A stretch of DNA of 64,000 nucleotides from Pseudofulvimonas gallinarii (GCF_004343305.1 NZ_SMAF01000002.1:142137-206136), one strand, 5' to 3'; shown: positions 1-9,705, numbered from the stretch's first letter. The notes: generated from the letters alone by a model not told the origin. Program-made: numbers and translations.

Positions 1-424
1 TCACCTTGTCGTGGTTGTCGAGGCTGTCCAGCGGATCGACCGGTGCATACAGGTTGCGGCCACCGGCCACCTTGAGCGCCTGCCCCGGCGACGACTGTCC
101 TTCGCGGGCGATCGCGCGCGCGGCGCGCCCGGCCTCCACCAGCGCCGGCAGCATGATCTCGTCGGAATAGGCGAAGCCGGTCTTCTCGCCGCTGATGGCA
201 CGGATGCCGACGCCCTGTTCGATGCTGTGCGTGCCGTCCTTGACGATGCCGTCCTCGAGCACCCACTGCTCGCTGCGGCTGCGCTGGAAATACAGGTCGG
301 CGGCGTCGATGCCGGGCCCCATCACCTGCGCGAAGACGCGCTCGAGGTCGGCCTGGCCCAGCCCGCCCGGGGCAAGCAGCGAACGCTCTGCCAGTTCGAT
401 CGGGGCGAGGATGTCAGTACTCAT
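1..424 (-). CDS. tldD: TldD metalloprotease subunit, N-terminal part (runs off the window)
   Basis: About 141 residues of the N-terminus are present; the rest lies beyond the left edge. Visible segments match the TldD family: an ADLYFQRSRSE strand, the EDGIVKDG turn, and the GVGIRAISGEKTGFAYSD core. TldD pairs with TldE/PmbA in a zinc protease that degrades unfolded peptides and matures some modified peptides such as microcins. The catalytic HExxxH motif would be in the missing part. The ATG overlaps the stop of yhdP in an ATGA arrangement, so the two are translationally coupled, an order common in gammaproteobacteria. Confidence 0.9.
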   Translation of the reverse strand, partial: MSTDILAPIELAERSLLAPGGLGQADLERVFAQVMGPGIDAADLYFQRSRSEQWVLEDGIVKDGTHSIEQGVGIRAISGEKTGFAYSDEIMLPALVEAGRAARAIAREGQSSPGQALKVAGGRNLYAPVDPLDSLDNHDKV

Positions 425-3400
425 GTTGCGGGTTCCATGTCTGCGCGCTCGGCGCGTGGGCGGGGCGAGGTGCCACTGATAGGCTCCTGCTTGATGATGA
501 CCGGATCGTCCCAGGGGCCGGTGACGCGATACACCATGTGGCTGACCTTGTGCGCGCGCATCAGGCCCTGCATCAACAGGCCGGCGGCGGCACCGGCCGG
601 GCCGCCGGCGATCACGCCGACCACCGGCAGCGTGCCACCGACGCGCGGCGTCACTTCCAATGTCTGGTCGTAGTCGCGCAGTATCAAGCCCGTGCGACCG
701 GTCACCAGGATGTCGGCCGAAGGTGATTTGAGCAGCACGTTGTCGGTATAGGCCTCGCCGACGTCGAGCTGGAAGCTGCCTTCGATGGAGCTGAAGCGCA
801 TGCCCTGGCTGAAGATGTCGCGGAAATCCAGGACCAGGCGGCGCGGGATCTCGCGCAGGTTGAGCAGGCCGAACAGGCGGCCGACGCCGGGATCGATGTC
901 GATGATGCGACCGGAGCCCACCTTCAGCGTGAGCACGCCCTCGATGTTTTCCAGCGCGAAGGCAGCGGGCGAACCGGCCCAGCTGCCGCGGATGGTGCTG
1001 TCGGTGCGGCCTCCTTCGATCAGCGCCGCGAAGCCGAAACTCTCCAGCATGCGGCCCAGGTCCGGTGCGCGCAGCGCGATGTCGAAGTCGGAGCGGTCAC
1101 CGGTCGCCACGCGCCGCCATAGTCCAGTGGCATCCAGCTCGAAGGCGGAATTGCGCGCCTGGAAACGCTCGACGCGGAAGGCGCCATCGGCCACCTCGGC
1201 GAGCAGCCGGGTGCTGCCCAGGTGCTTGCTGCCGATGCGGACGTCTTCGGCCTCCACGTCCAGCGCCGGCATCGCCGCTGGATCAAGGTCGCCGCCGAGG
1301 GAAGCGCTGCCCGCCTCCGGCACATGCACGCGGCTGAAGCGGCCGCGCACCACGCGGCCCTCGCTCGCCTTCGGCCAGACGATCTCGCCATCGATATCGG
1401 GACCGCGCAGCTGCACCTTCACCGTGCCATCGGCGGGCAACATCTGCAGGTCGACGTCGCGGAAGGCGCGACCGAACACGCCGAGTTCACCTGCCCGCAG
1501 CATGATCGGCGGCCAGGTCGTCGCCGAATCGTCGCCACGCGCGGACAGCGCCAGCCAGCCGGTAAGGTCGAAGGCGGGCACCTGCCCGCTGATGCTGAGG
1601 CCGAGGCGGGGCACCTGCTCGGGCGTGGCGCCGCCCAGTGCGACGGCGCCGGCGAATCCAAGGCCGGCACTGGGCAGTCGTGCCTTCATGTGCACCAGGC
1701 TGCCGATGCGCAACTCGAGCGGACGCGGCTGCCCTTCCGGCGACAGTCGCGTCTCCAGCCTGAGCGGCAGCGCGCTGCCCCGGCTCTTGGCCAGCGGCGC
1801 CGGCAGGTCGAGTGCGATGCCGCGCAGGTCGCTGTCGACACGGACGCGGGCGCCGGGTTCGCTTCCCGCGGCATCGGCATGCGGCACCTCGATGCGGACC
1901 CGCCATTCGGCGCGGCCATCCATGCGCGCGACCATCGGCGCCACATAGTCGAAGTCGCCGAACAGCGCCGAGGCAGGCAGGCGTCCGCGCAGCTGGCCTT
2001 CCAGCGTATGGCGCGAATCAACGACGTCGTCGCCGATGCGCAGGTCGAGCATCGCCGGTTCACCGGCGACGCCGACGGCCAGCCCCGAGGCGGAGATGCC
2101 ATGGCGGGTGAATTGCAGTTCGCCCTGCACGTCGGTGAAATCCAGCTGGCGCTGGCGGTCGCGGAAATGCGCGCCGGCGAAGGTCACGCGGCCGTCAACG
2201 GAGGCGTTGCCGAGTTCCGGTTTCAGCGGCACCCGCAGATCGACGTCCGCGCGTGCGGGGCCTTCGAGGCTCATGCCCTCAAGATGCTCGCCCCAGCGCT
2301 TTTCGACCGGGGTACGCCGCAGCAGGTCCAGCAGCGCGACGCCGTCGCCGCGACCGGAGCCGTGACCCTCGAGTACCGGCAGCTTCAGGTTCTCGACCCG
2401 GATACCGGCGCGATCAATGGGCACGCCGGCCATGCGCGCGCGCCGGGACTGCACGGCGAGGCTCATGTTCTCGAATACCAGGTCGGCGTCAATGCCGCGA
2501 AGCGCCGGCCATTCCTCGTGGTAGTCGAGCCCGGCTTCAGCGACGCTGGCGGTGGCTTCGAAATGCCCCGTGCCGGGCGGAAAAGGGAACGGTCCGACCG
2601 GACCGCGCAACCAGGCCGATCCGGCGACGATCTCACCCCCGCGCAGCGCGCGATTGAGCCAGCGCGCCGTGTTCGGAATCCGGTTGAGCGGCCAGAACGC
2701 CTTGACCGCCTCGATCTGCGTCGGCCCGACCAGGGCGCCGAAGTCCAGCTGCACCGGTCCATCACGCGGGATGTCGACCCCGCCGGCCAGCCGCAACTGG
2801 AAACCGTCGCCAGCGATCGGCAACTGGTCGGCATGGAAATGCCAGCCGTCATCGTCCTTCCAGCCGCTGATCGCACCACGGCCGATATCCATCGCGACCG
2901 GCGCGGCCAGGACGCCGGGATAATCGACGACCAGACCTTCCGCTTCCGGCCACGCCACCAACCCCTCGGCATCGCCGAGGACACCGAGGTCGAGTCCCCG
3001 CAGGCCCGGCTGTCCGGGCGCCCCGCTGGAAACCAGGCCCGACACCCGCAACGCATACTGGCGCAGGCGGCCGCCGGCGAATTCGGCGTCGATGACATCG
3101 ATGGCACCCGCGGGCTGGCCCTGGCGCAATGCACGCCGCGCCGCCGGCGATCCGGCTGCCGCCAGTTCCGCGAAACCCTGCAGCGGCGCCAGCGCCAGAC
3201 CGGTGGCGCGCAGACGCAGCCCGCCGTCGGCGACGACACCCACCACGCGCCCCATCGCCACGCCGTCGATGCGCAGGTCATCCACCAGCAGACGGCTGTT
3301 GGCGCCTTCGCGCTGCCAGCGCGTGCCCATGGCCAACGGAGGCAATCTGACGGCCGCGTCGGCATCGCGCGTCGGATGCGCCTGGTCGCCGTCGGCGTCC

Positions 3401-4242
3401 TTCGTGTCCACGCTGCGGCGCCAGGTCGACGCCGTGACCGCCAGTTCGGCCTGTGCGTCATGGACGCCGCGGTCGTCGAACGTCAGCCAGGCTTCCAGAT
3501 CAAGCCGGCCGTCGTCCGGATGGACCGGCATCGGCAGGCTGTCGTCGAGCCAGCGCGACAGCCGTACGTCGTCGGCATGCAGGTAGGCGTGGCCGCGCCC
3601 GAGGGCAAGGTCGAGCGCGAGTTCGATGTCATGGCTGTCGTCGTCCGAACCGGATGGCCGCAGGCGACCCCGCCAGTGATCACCCTCTTCGCCGCCGATC
3701 CAGCGCAGCTCCGCCAGCTGCACGCGCAGCGGTGGCCGCTGCGCGTCATAGCGCACCTGCAGGCGGCTGTCGCGCACGGCGAACGCGGGCAGTGCCTGCA
3801 GGACCTCGCTCAGCGAACGGCGGCGCTCGCCACGCAGCAGTTCCGGCAATCCGAGCACTTCCCAGCGGCCGTCGTCCTGTCGCGACAGCGTCACGTCCAG
3901 GCCCTGCACACGGAATTCGTTGAACACGCGCCCCGGCAGGACCAGGCCGGCGAAGTCCACGGCCCAGGCGGCGCGGCCGATGCGCAGTGCCGAGTCACCC
4001 TCGCCGAAGCGCACGCCGTGCAGCGCGACCACCGGACCGCGCCGGCTCCAGCCGGGTTCGGTCGATTCGATCCGTACCGGCGAGCCCAGGCGCGACGACA
4101 GCAGGCGCGCAACCCGATCGGGATCGGACGCCCACCACGGCAGTGCCAGCTGGATCACACCGACCAGGACCGCCGCCGCAATCAGGGCGCCGGACACCGT
4201 CCATAACAGCCAGCGCTGCAATCGTCGACGCCAGATCTTCAC
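421..4242 (-). CDS. yhdP: YhdP family AsmA-like envelope lipid-transport protein
   Basis: A 1273-residue protein, close to the length of E. coli YhdP. One N-terminal membrane helix (about residues 10-32) is followed by a very long beta-rich periplasmic region with the DUF3971 and AsmA-like C-terminal signatures near the end (for example the GRIIDIDPG and GLLNLREIPRR stretch). Family members are bridge-like proteins that help move phospholipids between inner and outer membranes. It lies 36 bases downstream of rng and overlaps tldD by four bases, consistent with one leftward transcript maf-rng-yhdP-tldD. A long open frame on the opposite strand is a GC-rich shadow of this gene. Confidence 0.93.
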   Translation of the reverse strand: MKIWRRRLQRWLLWTVSGALIAAAVLVGVIQLALPWWASDPDRVARLLSSRLGSPVRIESTEPGWSRRGPVVALHGVRFGEGDSALRIGRAAWAVDFAGLVLPGRVFNEFRVQGLDVTLSRQDDGRWEVLGLPELLRGERRRSLSEVLQALPAFAVRDSRLQVRYDAQRPPLRVQLAELRWIGGEEGDHWRGRLRPSGSDDDSHDIELALDLALGRGHAYLHADDVRLSRWLDDSLPMPVHPDDGRLDLEAWLTFDDRGVHDAQAELAVTASTWRRSVDTKDADGDQAHPTRDADAAVRLPPLAMGTRWQREGANSRLLVDDLRIDGVAMGRVVGVVADGGLRLRATGLALAPLQGFAELAAAGSPAARRALRQGQPAGAIDVIDAEFAGGRLRQYALRVSGLVSSGAPGQPGLRGLDLGVLGDAEGLVAWPEAEGLVVDYPGVLAAPVAMDIGRGAISGWKDDDGWHFHADQLPIAGDGFQLRLAGGVDIPRDGPVQLDFGALVGPTQIEAVKAFWPLNRIPNTARWLNRALRGGEIVAGSAWLRGPVGPFPFPPGTGHFEATASVAEAGLDYHEEWPALRGIDADLVFENMSLAVQSRRARMAGVPIDRAGIRVENLKLPVLEGHGSGRGDGVALLDLLRRTPVEKRWGEHLEGMSLEGPARADVDLRVPLKPELGNASVDGRVTFAGAHFRDRQRQLDFTDVQGELQFTRHGISASGLAVGVAGEPAMLDLRIGDDVVDSRHTLEGQLRGRLPASALFGDFDYVAPMVARMDGRAEWRVRIEVPHADAAGSEPGARVRVDSDLRGIALDLPAPLAKSRGSALPLRLETRLSPEGQPRPLELRIGSLVHMKARLPSAGLGFAGAVALGGATPEQVPRLGLSISGQVPAFDLTGWLALSARGDDSATTWPPIMLRAGELGVFGRAFRDVDLQMLPADGTVKVQLRGPDIDGEIVWPKASEGRVVRGRFSRVHVPEAGSASLGGDLDPAAMPALDVEAEDVRIGSKHLGSTRLLAEVADGAFRVERFQARNSAFELDATGLWRRVATGDRSDFDIALRAPDLGRMLESFGFAALIEGGRTDSTIRGSWAGSPAAFALENIEGVLTLKVGSGRIIDIDPGVGRLFGLLNLREIPRRLVLDFRDIFSQGMRFSSIEGSFQLDVGEAYTDNVLLKSPSADILVTGRTGLILRDYDQTLEVTPRVGGTLPVVGVIAGGPAGAAAGLLMQGLMRAHKVSHMVYRVTGPWDDPVIIKQEPISGTSPRPRAERADMEPAT

Positions 4243-4278
4243 ATTACCGCCAGGCCGGAGGCCGCTGCCAGGGCGCCA

Positions 4279-5763
4279 TCAGAGCAGAACCACATCGTAC
4301 TGTTCCTGACCGTACTGCTCCTCGGCCTGGAAGCGGATGCTCTTGCCCAGGAATTCCTCCAGCTCGACGACCGCGGCGGATTCCTCCTCGGTGATGCGCG
4401 TGACGACCTTGGGCGACGCCAACACCAACAGCGTGCGCGCCTCGAACTGGCGTACGGCACGTGTGATCTCGCGGAAAATCTCGTAGCAGACGGTCTCGGC
4501 GGTCTTGATGACGCCACGGCCGCCGCATTCGGGGCAGGACTCGGTAAGCTGCCGCGCCAGGCTCTCGGTCGTGCGCTTGCGCGTCATTTCAACCAGCCCG
4601 AGGGGACTCATCGCGTAGACGGTGGTCTTGGCGTTGTCGCGGGCAAGGAACTTTTCCAGCGTGCGCAGGACCTGGCGCTTGTGCTCATCGTCTTCCATGT
4701 CGATGAAGTCGATGATGATGATGCCGCCGAGATTGCGCAGGCGCAGCTGCCTCGCCACCGTCTGCGCGGCCTCGAGATTGGTGCGGTACACCGTTTCCTC
4801 GAGGTTGCGATGGCCCAGGTAGCCGCCGGTGTTCACGTCGATGGTGGTCATCGCCTCGGTCTGGTCGATGACCAGGTAGCCGCCGGACTTCAGCGGCACT
4901 TCCTTGGTCAACGCCTTCTGGATCTCGTCCTCGACGCCGTAGAGGTCGAACAGCGGCCGCTCGCCGGGATAGTGCTCGATGCGCTCGATCTGGTCCGGCA
5001 TGAAGGTCTGCGCGAAGGCGATCGTGCGATCCCAGGTCTCGCGTGAATCGATGCGCACCTTCTCGATGTTCGCGCGCATCAGGTCGCGCACGGCGCGCAG
5101 CGGCAGCGAGAGGTCTTCGTAAAGGCGCGCACCGACCTTCGCTGCCGGCGCCCGGGCCTGCACCTGCGACCAGGCCTTGTCGAGGTAGTCGACATCCTCG
5201 GCCAGCGCCTCGGAGGTCTGGCCTTCGGCATTGGTGCGCACGATGTAGCCGCAGCCGTTGCGCTCGCTGAAGTTCTGGACGACGGATTTCAGGCGTGCAC
5301 GCTCGTCCTCGTCCTCGATGCGCGCCGAAACGCCCAGCGTGCGGCTGCGCGGCAGCAGCACCAGGTAACGCGAGGGAATCGAGATCTGCGTCGTCAGGCG
5401 GGCGCCCTTGCTGCCGATCGGGTCCTTGATGACCTGGACCACCAGCTCCTGGCCTTCACGAACCAGTTCGTTGATCGGCGGCACGGGGGGCGGCGCGTTC
5501 GTTGCGCCCTCTTCGGTCAGCATTTCCACCGTGGCCGCGCGGACGATGTCCGAGGCATGCAGGAACGCCGTGCGCTCAAGTCCGATCTCTACGAACGCCG
5601 CCTGCATGCCCGGGAGCACGCGGACAATGCGGCCCTTGTAGATGTTGCCGTACCAGCCCCGGCGTGCGGCACGCTCGACATGCACTTCCTGCAGCATGCC
5701 GTTTTCGACCAGCGCGACCCGGGTCTCCCGGGGCGTGACGTTGATCAACAATTCTTCAGACAC
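4279..5763 (-). CDS. rng: Ribonuclease G
   Basis: Endoribonuclease of the RNase E/G family that trims 16S rRNA 5' ends and takes part in mRNA decay. The start is set at GTG 5763 because it gives a 494-residue protein beginning SEELLINVTP, like E. coli RNase G, and has an AAGGGA ribosome-binding site eight bases upstream. An upstream in-frame TTG would add 17 residues with no family counterpart. Visible parts are the S1 domain (about residues 35-125, GNIYKGRIVRVLPGMQAAFV), the DNase I-like core with metal ligands in TTIDVNTGG and IIIDFIDM, and the zinc-link CPECGGRG near the C-terminus. It follows maf closely. Confidence 0.95.
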   Translation of the reverse strand: MSEELLINVTPRETRVALVENGMLQEVHVERAARRGWYGNIYKGRIVRVLPGMQAAFVEIGLERTAFLHASDIVRAATVEMLTEEGATNAPPPVPPINELVREGQELVVQVIKDPIGSKGARLTTQISIPSRYLVLLPRSRTLGVSARIEDEDERARLKSVVQNFSERNGCGYIVRTNAEGQTSEALAEDVDYLDKAWSQVQARAPAAKVGARLYEDLSLPLRAVRDLMRANIEKVRIDSRETWDRTIAFAQTFMPDQIERIEHYPGERPLFDLYGVEDEIQKALTKEVPLKSGGYLVIDQTEAMTTIDVNTGGYLGHRNLEETVYRTNLEAAQTVARQLRLRNLGGIIIIDFIDMEDDEHKRQVLRTLEKFLARDNAKTTVYAMSPLGLVEMTRKRTTESLARQLTESCPECGGRGVIKTAETVCYEIFREITRAVRQFEARTLLVLASPKVVTRITEEESAAVVELEEFLGKSIRFQAEEQYGQEQYDVVLL

Positions 5764-5810
5764 CGGCGCAATCCCTTGTTCCTTCGCCCGATTGTGCCCG
5801 AAAAACGCCG

Positions 5811-6404
5811 TCAAACCGCGAATCCCGCCGCCCGCAGCAGGCGCGCCGTTTCAAACAGAGGCAATCCCATCACGCCGGAATAGCTGCCGGACAGGTGGCT
5901 GGTGAAGGCCGCGGCACGGCCCTGGATGGCATAGGCGCCCGCCTTGCCGAAAGGTTCGCCGGTGGCGACATAGACGCGGATCGCCGCCTCGTCCAGTGCG
6001 TCGAACCGGACACGGGTCGTGCAGACCAGCGACGTGGGCGGCCCGGCAGCGGGCGGACCGGCAAGGCAGACGCCGGTCAGCACCTCGTGTTCCCGGCCGG
6101 CCAGCCGGCTCAGCATGGCCGCGGCACCGGCCTCGTCCACGGGTTTGCCGAAAATTTCCCCGTCCAGCACGACCTCCGTATCCGAGCCCAGCACCCAGCC
6201 GTCGCCGCCGGCACCAACCGCCAGCGCCGCGCGCCCGGCCGCGGCCTTTGCGCGCGCCAGCCGCTCGACGTAGGCCACCGGCGACTCGCCCGGCTCGGGC
6301 GCCTCGGGAATATCGACATCCAGGACCTCGAAATCGACGCCGAGCTGCCCGAGCAGCTGGCGGCGACGCGGGGATTTCGAGGCGAGATAAAGAATCGGGG
6401 CCAT
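5811..6404 (-). CDS. maf: Maf-family nucleoside triphosphate pyrophosphatase
   Basis: A 197-residue Maf/YhdE-type house-cleaning enzyme that hydrolyses non-canonical or excess dNTP/UTP to the monophosphate. The start ATG 6404 begins MAPILYLASKSPRR, which carries the family S-x-S/x-P-R-R phosphate-binding motif; an upstream in-frame start would add 17 residues not expected for the family. Other signatures are GSDTEVVLDG with the catalytic aspartate, the FGKP segment and a YAIQGRAA stretch near the end. The stop lies about 50 bases upstream of the rng GTG, so the two are probably cotranscribed. Confidence 0.95.
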   Translation of the reverse strand: MAPILYLASKSPRRRQLLGQLGVDFEVLDVDIPEAPEPGESPVAYVERLARAKAAAGRAALAVGAGGDGWVLGSDTEVVLDGEIFGKPVDEAGAAAMLSRLAGREHEVLTGVCLAGPPAAGPPTSLVCTTRVRFDALDEAAIRVYVATGEPFGKAGAYAIQGRAAAFTSHLSGSYSGVMGLPLFETARLLRAAGFAV

Positions 6405-6736
6405 GGCTTGAACGAAGTCGGTCGGGTCGCGAGCGGAAGCCGCGCATTGCAACACGGATGATCACACGGCGCAGGCTGCCGCATGCGGGCTGACATTGAG
6501 ACACGGGCAAGCGTGGTGATCGGCCCTGATGCCATCGGGATAAGGGCTCGCCGGCGGGAAACCGCCGGCATGGGGCCAGGCCTGAAGCCTTGCCGTGACG
6601 CATGGCGGCGAAACCTCGACCGGACCGGCGCCCGCACCGGAGTGGCACAACGGCCGCACGGGAGCCGGGCCACACCCGCATGATCGGATCCCGCAGGAGG
6701 CGGCACGCGGCACGCTGCCACGCCGTGCAGCGAGGT
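6405..6736. other. Intergenic region between rlmH and maf with a GNRA hairpin
   Basis: No credible gene is visible in these 332 bases on either strand. It contains a perfect 8-bp inverted repeat GCCGGCGG / CCGCCGGC around a GAAA tetraloop at 6550-6569. There is no T-tract on either side, so it is not a standard intrinsic terminator. It may be a transcript-stabilising or processing hairpin between rlmH and maf. Confidence 0.5.
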
Positions 6737-7207
6737 TCAATCGCGATGGTAGGGGTGTCCGCTCAGCAGCGTATGGGCGCGATAGAGCTGCTCGGCGACG
6801 ACGATACGTACCAGCGGGTGCGGCAGGGTCAGTGGCGACAGCGACCAGCGCTGTTCGGCGCTGGCGCGCAGCTCCGGGTCCAGGCCGTCCGGGCCGCCCA
6901 CCAGCAGCGCGATATCGCGACCGTCGAGCTGCCACTGGTCGAGGCGATCGGCAAGTTGCCGGGTCGTCCAGGCGCTGCCGCGTTCATCGAGGGCGATGAC
7001 GCGCGCATCGCGCGGAATGGCCGCGCGCAGGCTGTCCGCTTCTTCGCGCTGGCCACGCGCGACGTCCCCGCGCGACGCCCAGGGCGACGCCGGACGTTCG
7101 ACGAGTTCAAGTTTCAGATGCTGCGGGAAGCGACGCGCGTATTCGCGGTAACCGGCGTCCACCCAGGCGGGCATCTTGTGCCCGATCGCCAGCAGCAGCA
7201 GTCGCAT
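6737..7207 (-). CDS. rlmH: 23S rRNA (pseudouridine1915-N3)-methyltransferase RlmH
   Basis: A 156-residue SPOUT-class methyltransferase that methylates pseudouridine 1915 in helix 69 of 23S rRNA. It begins MRLLLLAIGHKMP and carries the family markers ALDERG, LLVGGPDG (SAM-binding knot) and the C-terminal HPLVRIVVAEQLYRA followed by GHPYHRD. The start ATG 7207 overlaps the marC stop by one base (TGATG), which fixes it. A longer upstream reading is just marC sequence in another frame. Confidence 0.96.
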   Translation of the reverse strand: MRLLLLAIGHKMPAWVDAGYREYARRFPQHLKLELVERPASPWASRGDVARGQREEADSLRAAIPRDARVIALDERGSAWTTRQLADRLDQWQLDGRDIALLVGGPDGLDPELRASAEQRWSLSPLTLPHPLVRIVVAEQLYRAHTLLSGHPYHRD

Positions 7208-7809
7208 CAGCCGGCCGCGAGGGCGCTGCGCAGATAGACGGCGACGCCGTCGAGCACCATCTGCACCGACAAGGCCACCAGCAGCATGCCCATCAGGCGT
7301 TCCAGCGCACTCAGCGCGCGTGCGCCGAGCAGGCGGTACAGCCAGGTCGCCGAGAACAGGATCGCGGCAGTGCCGACCCACGCGATAACCAGCGCCAGGC
7401 TCCAGTCGGCGGTGCGCTCGGGATTCTGGTTGGCCAGCAGCAGCAGCGCCGCCATGGTCGACGGCCCGGCGATCAGCGGCACCGCCATCGGCACGATCAG
7501 CGGTTCGCCGTCGGGAATCTCGCCGAACAGCCCTTCGGCCGTCGGGAAGATCATCTTCACGCCGATCAGGAACAGCACGATGCCGCCGGCGATGCTGATC
7601 GATTCCTGGCGCAGGTGCAGGCCCGCGAGCACCCACTGGCCGGCGAACAGGACGACGAAAAGGATGGCCAGCGCGATGAGCAGCTCGCGCGCCAGGACGT
7701 AGAGGCGGCGGCGTGGGGCCAGCGGCCGCAACAGGCCCAGGAACACCGGAATGTTCCCGAGCGGATCCATGATCAGGAACAGCAGGACGGCGGCCGAGAG
7801 CACTTCCAT
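7207..7809 (-). CDS. MarC family integral membrane protein
   Basis: A 200-residue protein with about six membrane helices. It shows the MarC/YhgN signatures MDPLGNIPVF near the N-terminus and PLIAGPSTMAALL in the second half. Members were once linked to multiple antibiotic resistance, but their substrate is not established. The stop overlaps the rlmH start by one base, so the two are coupled. It lies about 30 bases downstream of the SDR gene. Confidence 0.88.
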   Translation of the reverse strand: MEVLSAAVLLFLIMDPLGNIPVFLGLLRPLAPRRRLYVLARELLIALAILFVVLFAGQWVLAGLHLRQESISIAGGIVLFLIGVKMIFPTAEGLFGEIPDGEPLIVPMAVPLIAGPSTMAALLLLANQNPERTADWSLALVIAWVGTAAILFSATWLYRLLGARALSALERLMGMLLVALSVQMVLDGVAVYLRSALAAG

Positions 7810-7839
7810 GGTCGGACTCCAGCGCCCCGGGGGCGGGGC

Positions 7840-8595
7840 TTACAGCCGCAGCAGGCGACCGCGCCAGGCGGCGCCCTCGCTGCCGAGCAGCGCGGTCACG
7901 GCCCGGGCCGCGCGATCCGGCGTCGGCACGGTGGACGGATCCTCGGAGAACCACACGCGCTGGCGCAACGCCGTGCGCATGGGGCCCGGATCAAGGGCGT
8001 GCACGCGCACTGCACCGGTGTCGGTTTCGTCGTGCAGCATCGAGGCGAACTGCGCCAGTCCGGCCTGGGCCACGCCATAGCCCCCCCAGTAGGCACCCGA
8101 CGTGGCTTCCGGACCGTTGACGGTGAAGACGACCGCGGCATCGGGCCGCGCCTGCAGGTGCGGCAGGCAGGCCTGGGTCATCAGGAACGGCGCGCTCAGA
8201 TTGATGTGCAGCGCCGCCAGCCAGTCATCGACTGGCGAACGTTCCACGCCACACAGGCCGCGCAGGTGGGCCGATGCGAATACAAGGGCGTCGATGCCGC
8301 CGCACTGCCCGACCACGCTGGCGGCGAACTCGGCATAGTCGTCCGGGTTCGCGCCACCGAGGTTGAGCGGATACAGGGCGGCCTTGCCGCCCGCCGCCTC
8401 GATGTCGTCGTACAGGCGTTCCATCGCCACCACCTTGCGACCGACCAGCACGACCTCGGCGCCGGCAGCCGCCGCCTGGCGCGCGATGGCCTGGCCGAGT
8501 CCGCCACTGGCGCCGGTGATGACGACCACGCGACCGTACAGGTCCGGCGCTGCCGACGGCCAATCGGCCGGGCAGGACGCTACGGGCAGTGCCAT
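7840..8595 (-). CDS. YciK-like short-chain dehydrogenase with altered active site
   Basis: A 251-residue Rossmann-fold SDR. The cofactor motif TGASGGLGQ is at residues 28-36 and the family asparagine is in HINLSAPF (about 132). The catalytic YxxxK appears as Y173-GVA-Q177 and the usual serine position holds FTVNG, so both the lysine and serine are missing. The protein resembles the YciK group of unknown substrate. Start ATG 8595 lies four bases after the grxD stop; a longer in-frame start would run into grxD. It could be a degenerate dehydrogenase or a non-catalytic nucleotide-binding protein. Confidence 0.82.
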   Translation of the reverse strand: MALPVASCPADWPSAAPDLYGRVVVITGASGGLGQAIARQAAAAGAEVVLVGRKVVAMERLYDDIEAAGGKAALYPLNLGGANPDDYAEFAASVVGQCGGIDALVFASAHLRGLCGVERSPVDDWLAALHINLSAPFLMTQACLPHLQARPDAAVVFTVNGPEATSGAYWGGYGVAQAGLAQFASMLHDETDTGAVRVHALDPGPMRTALRQRVWFSEDPSTVPTPDRAARAVTALLGSEGAAWRGRLLRL

Positions 8596-8599
8596 GGGA

Positions 8600-8917
8600 T
8601 CAGGCGCGGGAGACTTCGGCGACAAGCTGCTGCAGCTCGCCCTTCTCGTACAGCTCGAGGGTGATGTCGCAACCGCCGATCAGCTCACCATTGATGAACA
8701 GCTGCGGGAACGTCGGCCAGTTCGAGACGCGCGGCAGGGTGGCGCGGATTTCCGGGTCTTCCAGCACATTCACCGAGGCGAACTGCGCGCCGACAGCCTG
8801 CAGGGCCTGGACGGTACGGCTGGAGAAGCCGCACATCGGGAACTGCGGGGTGCCCTTCATGAACAGCACGATGGGCTGCGAATCGATGGCCTGCTGGATG
8901 CGCTCGGTGACGTCCAT
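8600..8917 (-). CDS. grxD: Monothiol glutaredoxin, Grx4 type
   Basis: A 105-residue monothiol glutaredoxin with the diagnostic CGFS active site (cysteine 29), the [12 protein letters not shown] lead-in and the [16 protein letters not shown] glutathione-binding stretch. Proteins of this family bind a [2Fe-2S] cluster with glutathione and help deliver or sense iron-sulfur clusters. It is transcribed divergently from sodB, so an iron-linked and a superoxide-linked function share an intergenic region. Confidence 0.96.
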   Translation of the reverse strand: MDVTERIQQAIDSQPIVLFMKGTPQFPMCGFSSRTVQALQAVGAQFASVNVLEDPEIRATLPRVSNWPTFPQLFINGELIGGCDITLELYEKGELQQLVAEVSRA

Positions 8918-9027
8918 GGAGGAAATACCTTGGGAAGCGGGAGAGAGTCAGCCTGCCACTATGGGGGCCCGGCAGGTGCTTTGCAATGCCTGCCCGGACT
9001 GGCGGTCATCGGCGATCCGGGTCGATT

Positions 9028-9036
9028 TGCTAGACT
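9028..9036 (+). promoter_or_regulatory. Probable sodB promoter (extended -10)
   Basis: TGCTAGACT matches the extended -10 pattern TGnTAnnnT. It lies about 50 bases upstream of the sodB ATG; no strong -35 is seen, as expected for an extended -10. The core GCTAGACTCGC recurs upstream of the gene at 12165. Confidence 0.5.
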
Positions 9037-9085
9037 CGCCGGTCCTGCAACCATGCCAGCCCACGCAAGCCACGAGGATACGACC

Positions 9086-9664
9086 ATGGCCATTGAACTG
9101 CCCCCGCTCCCCTACCCGCGCGACGCCCTGCAGCCGCACATCTCGCAGGAAACCCTGGATTACCACTATGGCAAGCATCACCAGGCCTACGTGGACAACC
9201 TGAACAAGCAGATCGCCGGCACCGAGTTCGAGACCCTGTCGCTGGAAGAAATCATCCGCAAGTCCAGCGGTGGCGTCTTCAACAACAGCGCCCAGGTCTG
9301 GAACCACACCTTCTACTGGAACTGCCTGTCGCCCCAGGGCGGTGGCGCACCGACCGGCAAGCTGGCCGAAGCCATCGATGCCGCCTTCGGCAGCTTCGAG
9401 AAGTTCAAGGAACAGTTCACGCAGACCGCCCTGACCACGTTCGGCTCCGGCTGGGCCTGGCTGGTGCAGCGTCCGGATGGCCAGCTGGCGCTGGTGTCGA
9501 CCAGCAACGCCGCCACGCCGCTGACCGGCACCGACACGCCGCTGCTGACCTGCGACGTGTGGGAGCACGCCTACTATGTCGATTACCGCAACGCACGCCC
9601 GAAGTATGTCGAGGCGTTCTGGAACCTGGTGAACTGGGACTTCGTCGCCAGCCAGATGCGCTGA
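9086..9664 (+). CDS. sodB: Superoxide dismutase [Fe]
   Basis: A 192-residue cytoplasmic iron superoxide dismutase converting superoxide to peroxide and oxygen. All metal ligands are present: H27 (LDYHYGKHH), H74 (WNHTFYW), D157 and H161 (DVWEHAYY). The [10 protein letters not shown] context and overall length favour Fe over Mn. A GAGG ribosome-binding site precedes the ATG. There is no signal peptide. The gene stands alone, divergent from grxD. Confidence 0.96.
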   Translation: MAIELPPLPYPRDALQPHISQETLDYHYGKHHQAYVDNLNKQIAGTEFETLSLEEIIRKSSGGVFNNSAQVWNHTFYWNCLSPQGGGAPTGKLAEAIDAAFGSFEKFKEQFTQTALTTFGSGWAWLVQRPDGQLALVSTSNAATPLTGTDTPLLTCDVWEHAYYVDYRNARPKYVEAFWNLVNWDFVASQMR

Positions 9665-9672
9665 TGCGCACC

Positions 9673-9705
9673 GGCGATGGCGACGGCGCCGCCGTTGCCA
9701 TCGCC
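9673..9705 (+). terminator. Strong hairpin just after sodB
   Basis: A near-perfect 16-bp inverted repeat (GGCGATGGCGACGGCG against its complement, one wobble pair) begins nine bases after the sodB stop. No T-tract follows; instead CATCGC is repeated. It may act as a 3' stabiliser or a Rho-assisted terminator rather than a classical intrinsic terminator. Confidence 0.45.

Noticed and set aside
1222-4206. A 994-codon open frame antisense to yhdP
   Set aside because: It is the GC-skewed shadow of yhdP codons, with no domain, no sensible start and a His/Arg/Gln-rich composition.
7207-7954. A single long protein covering rlmH and marC
   Set aside because: The two are separate genes in different frames with a one-base TGATG overlap, each with clear family termini.
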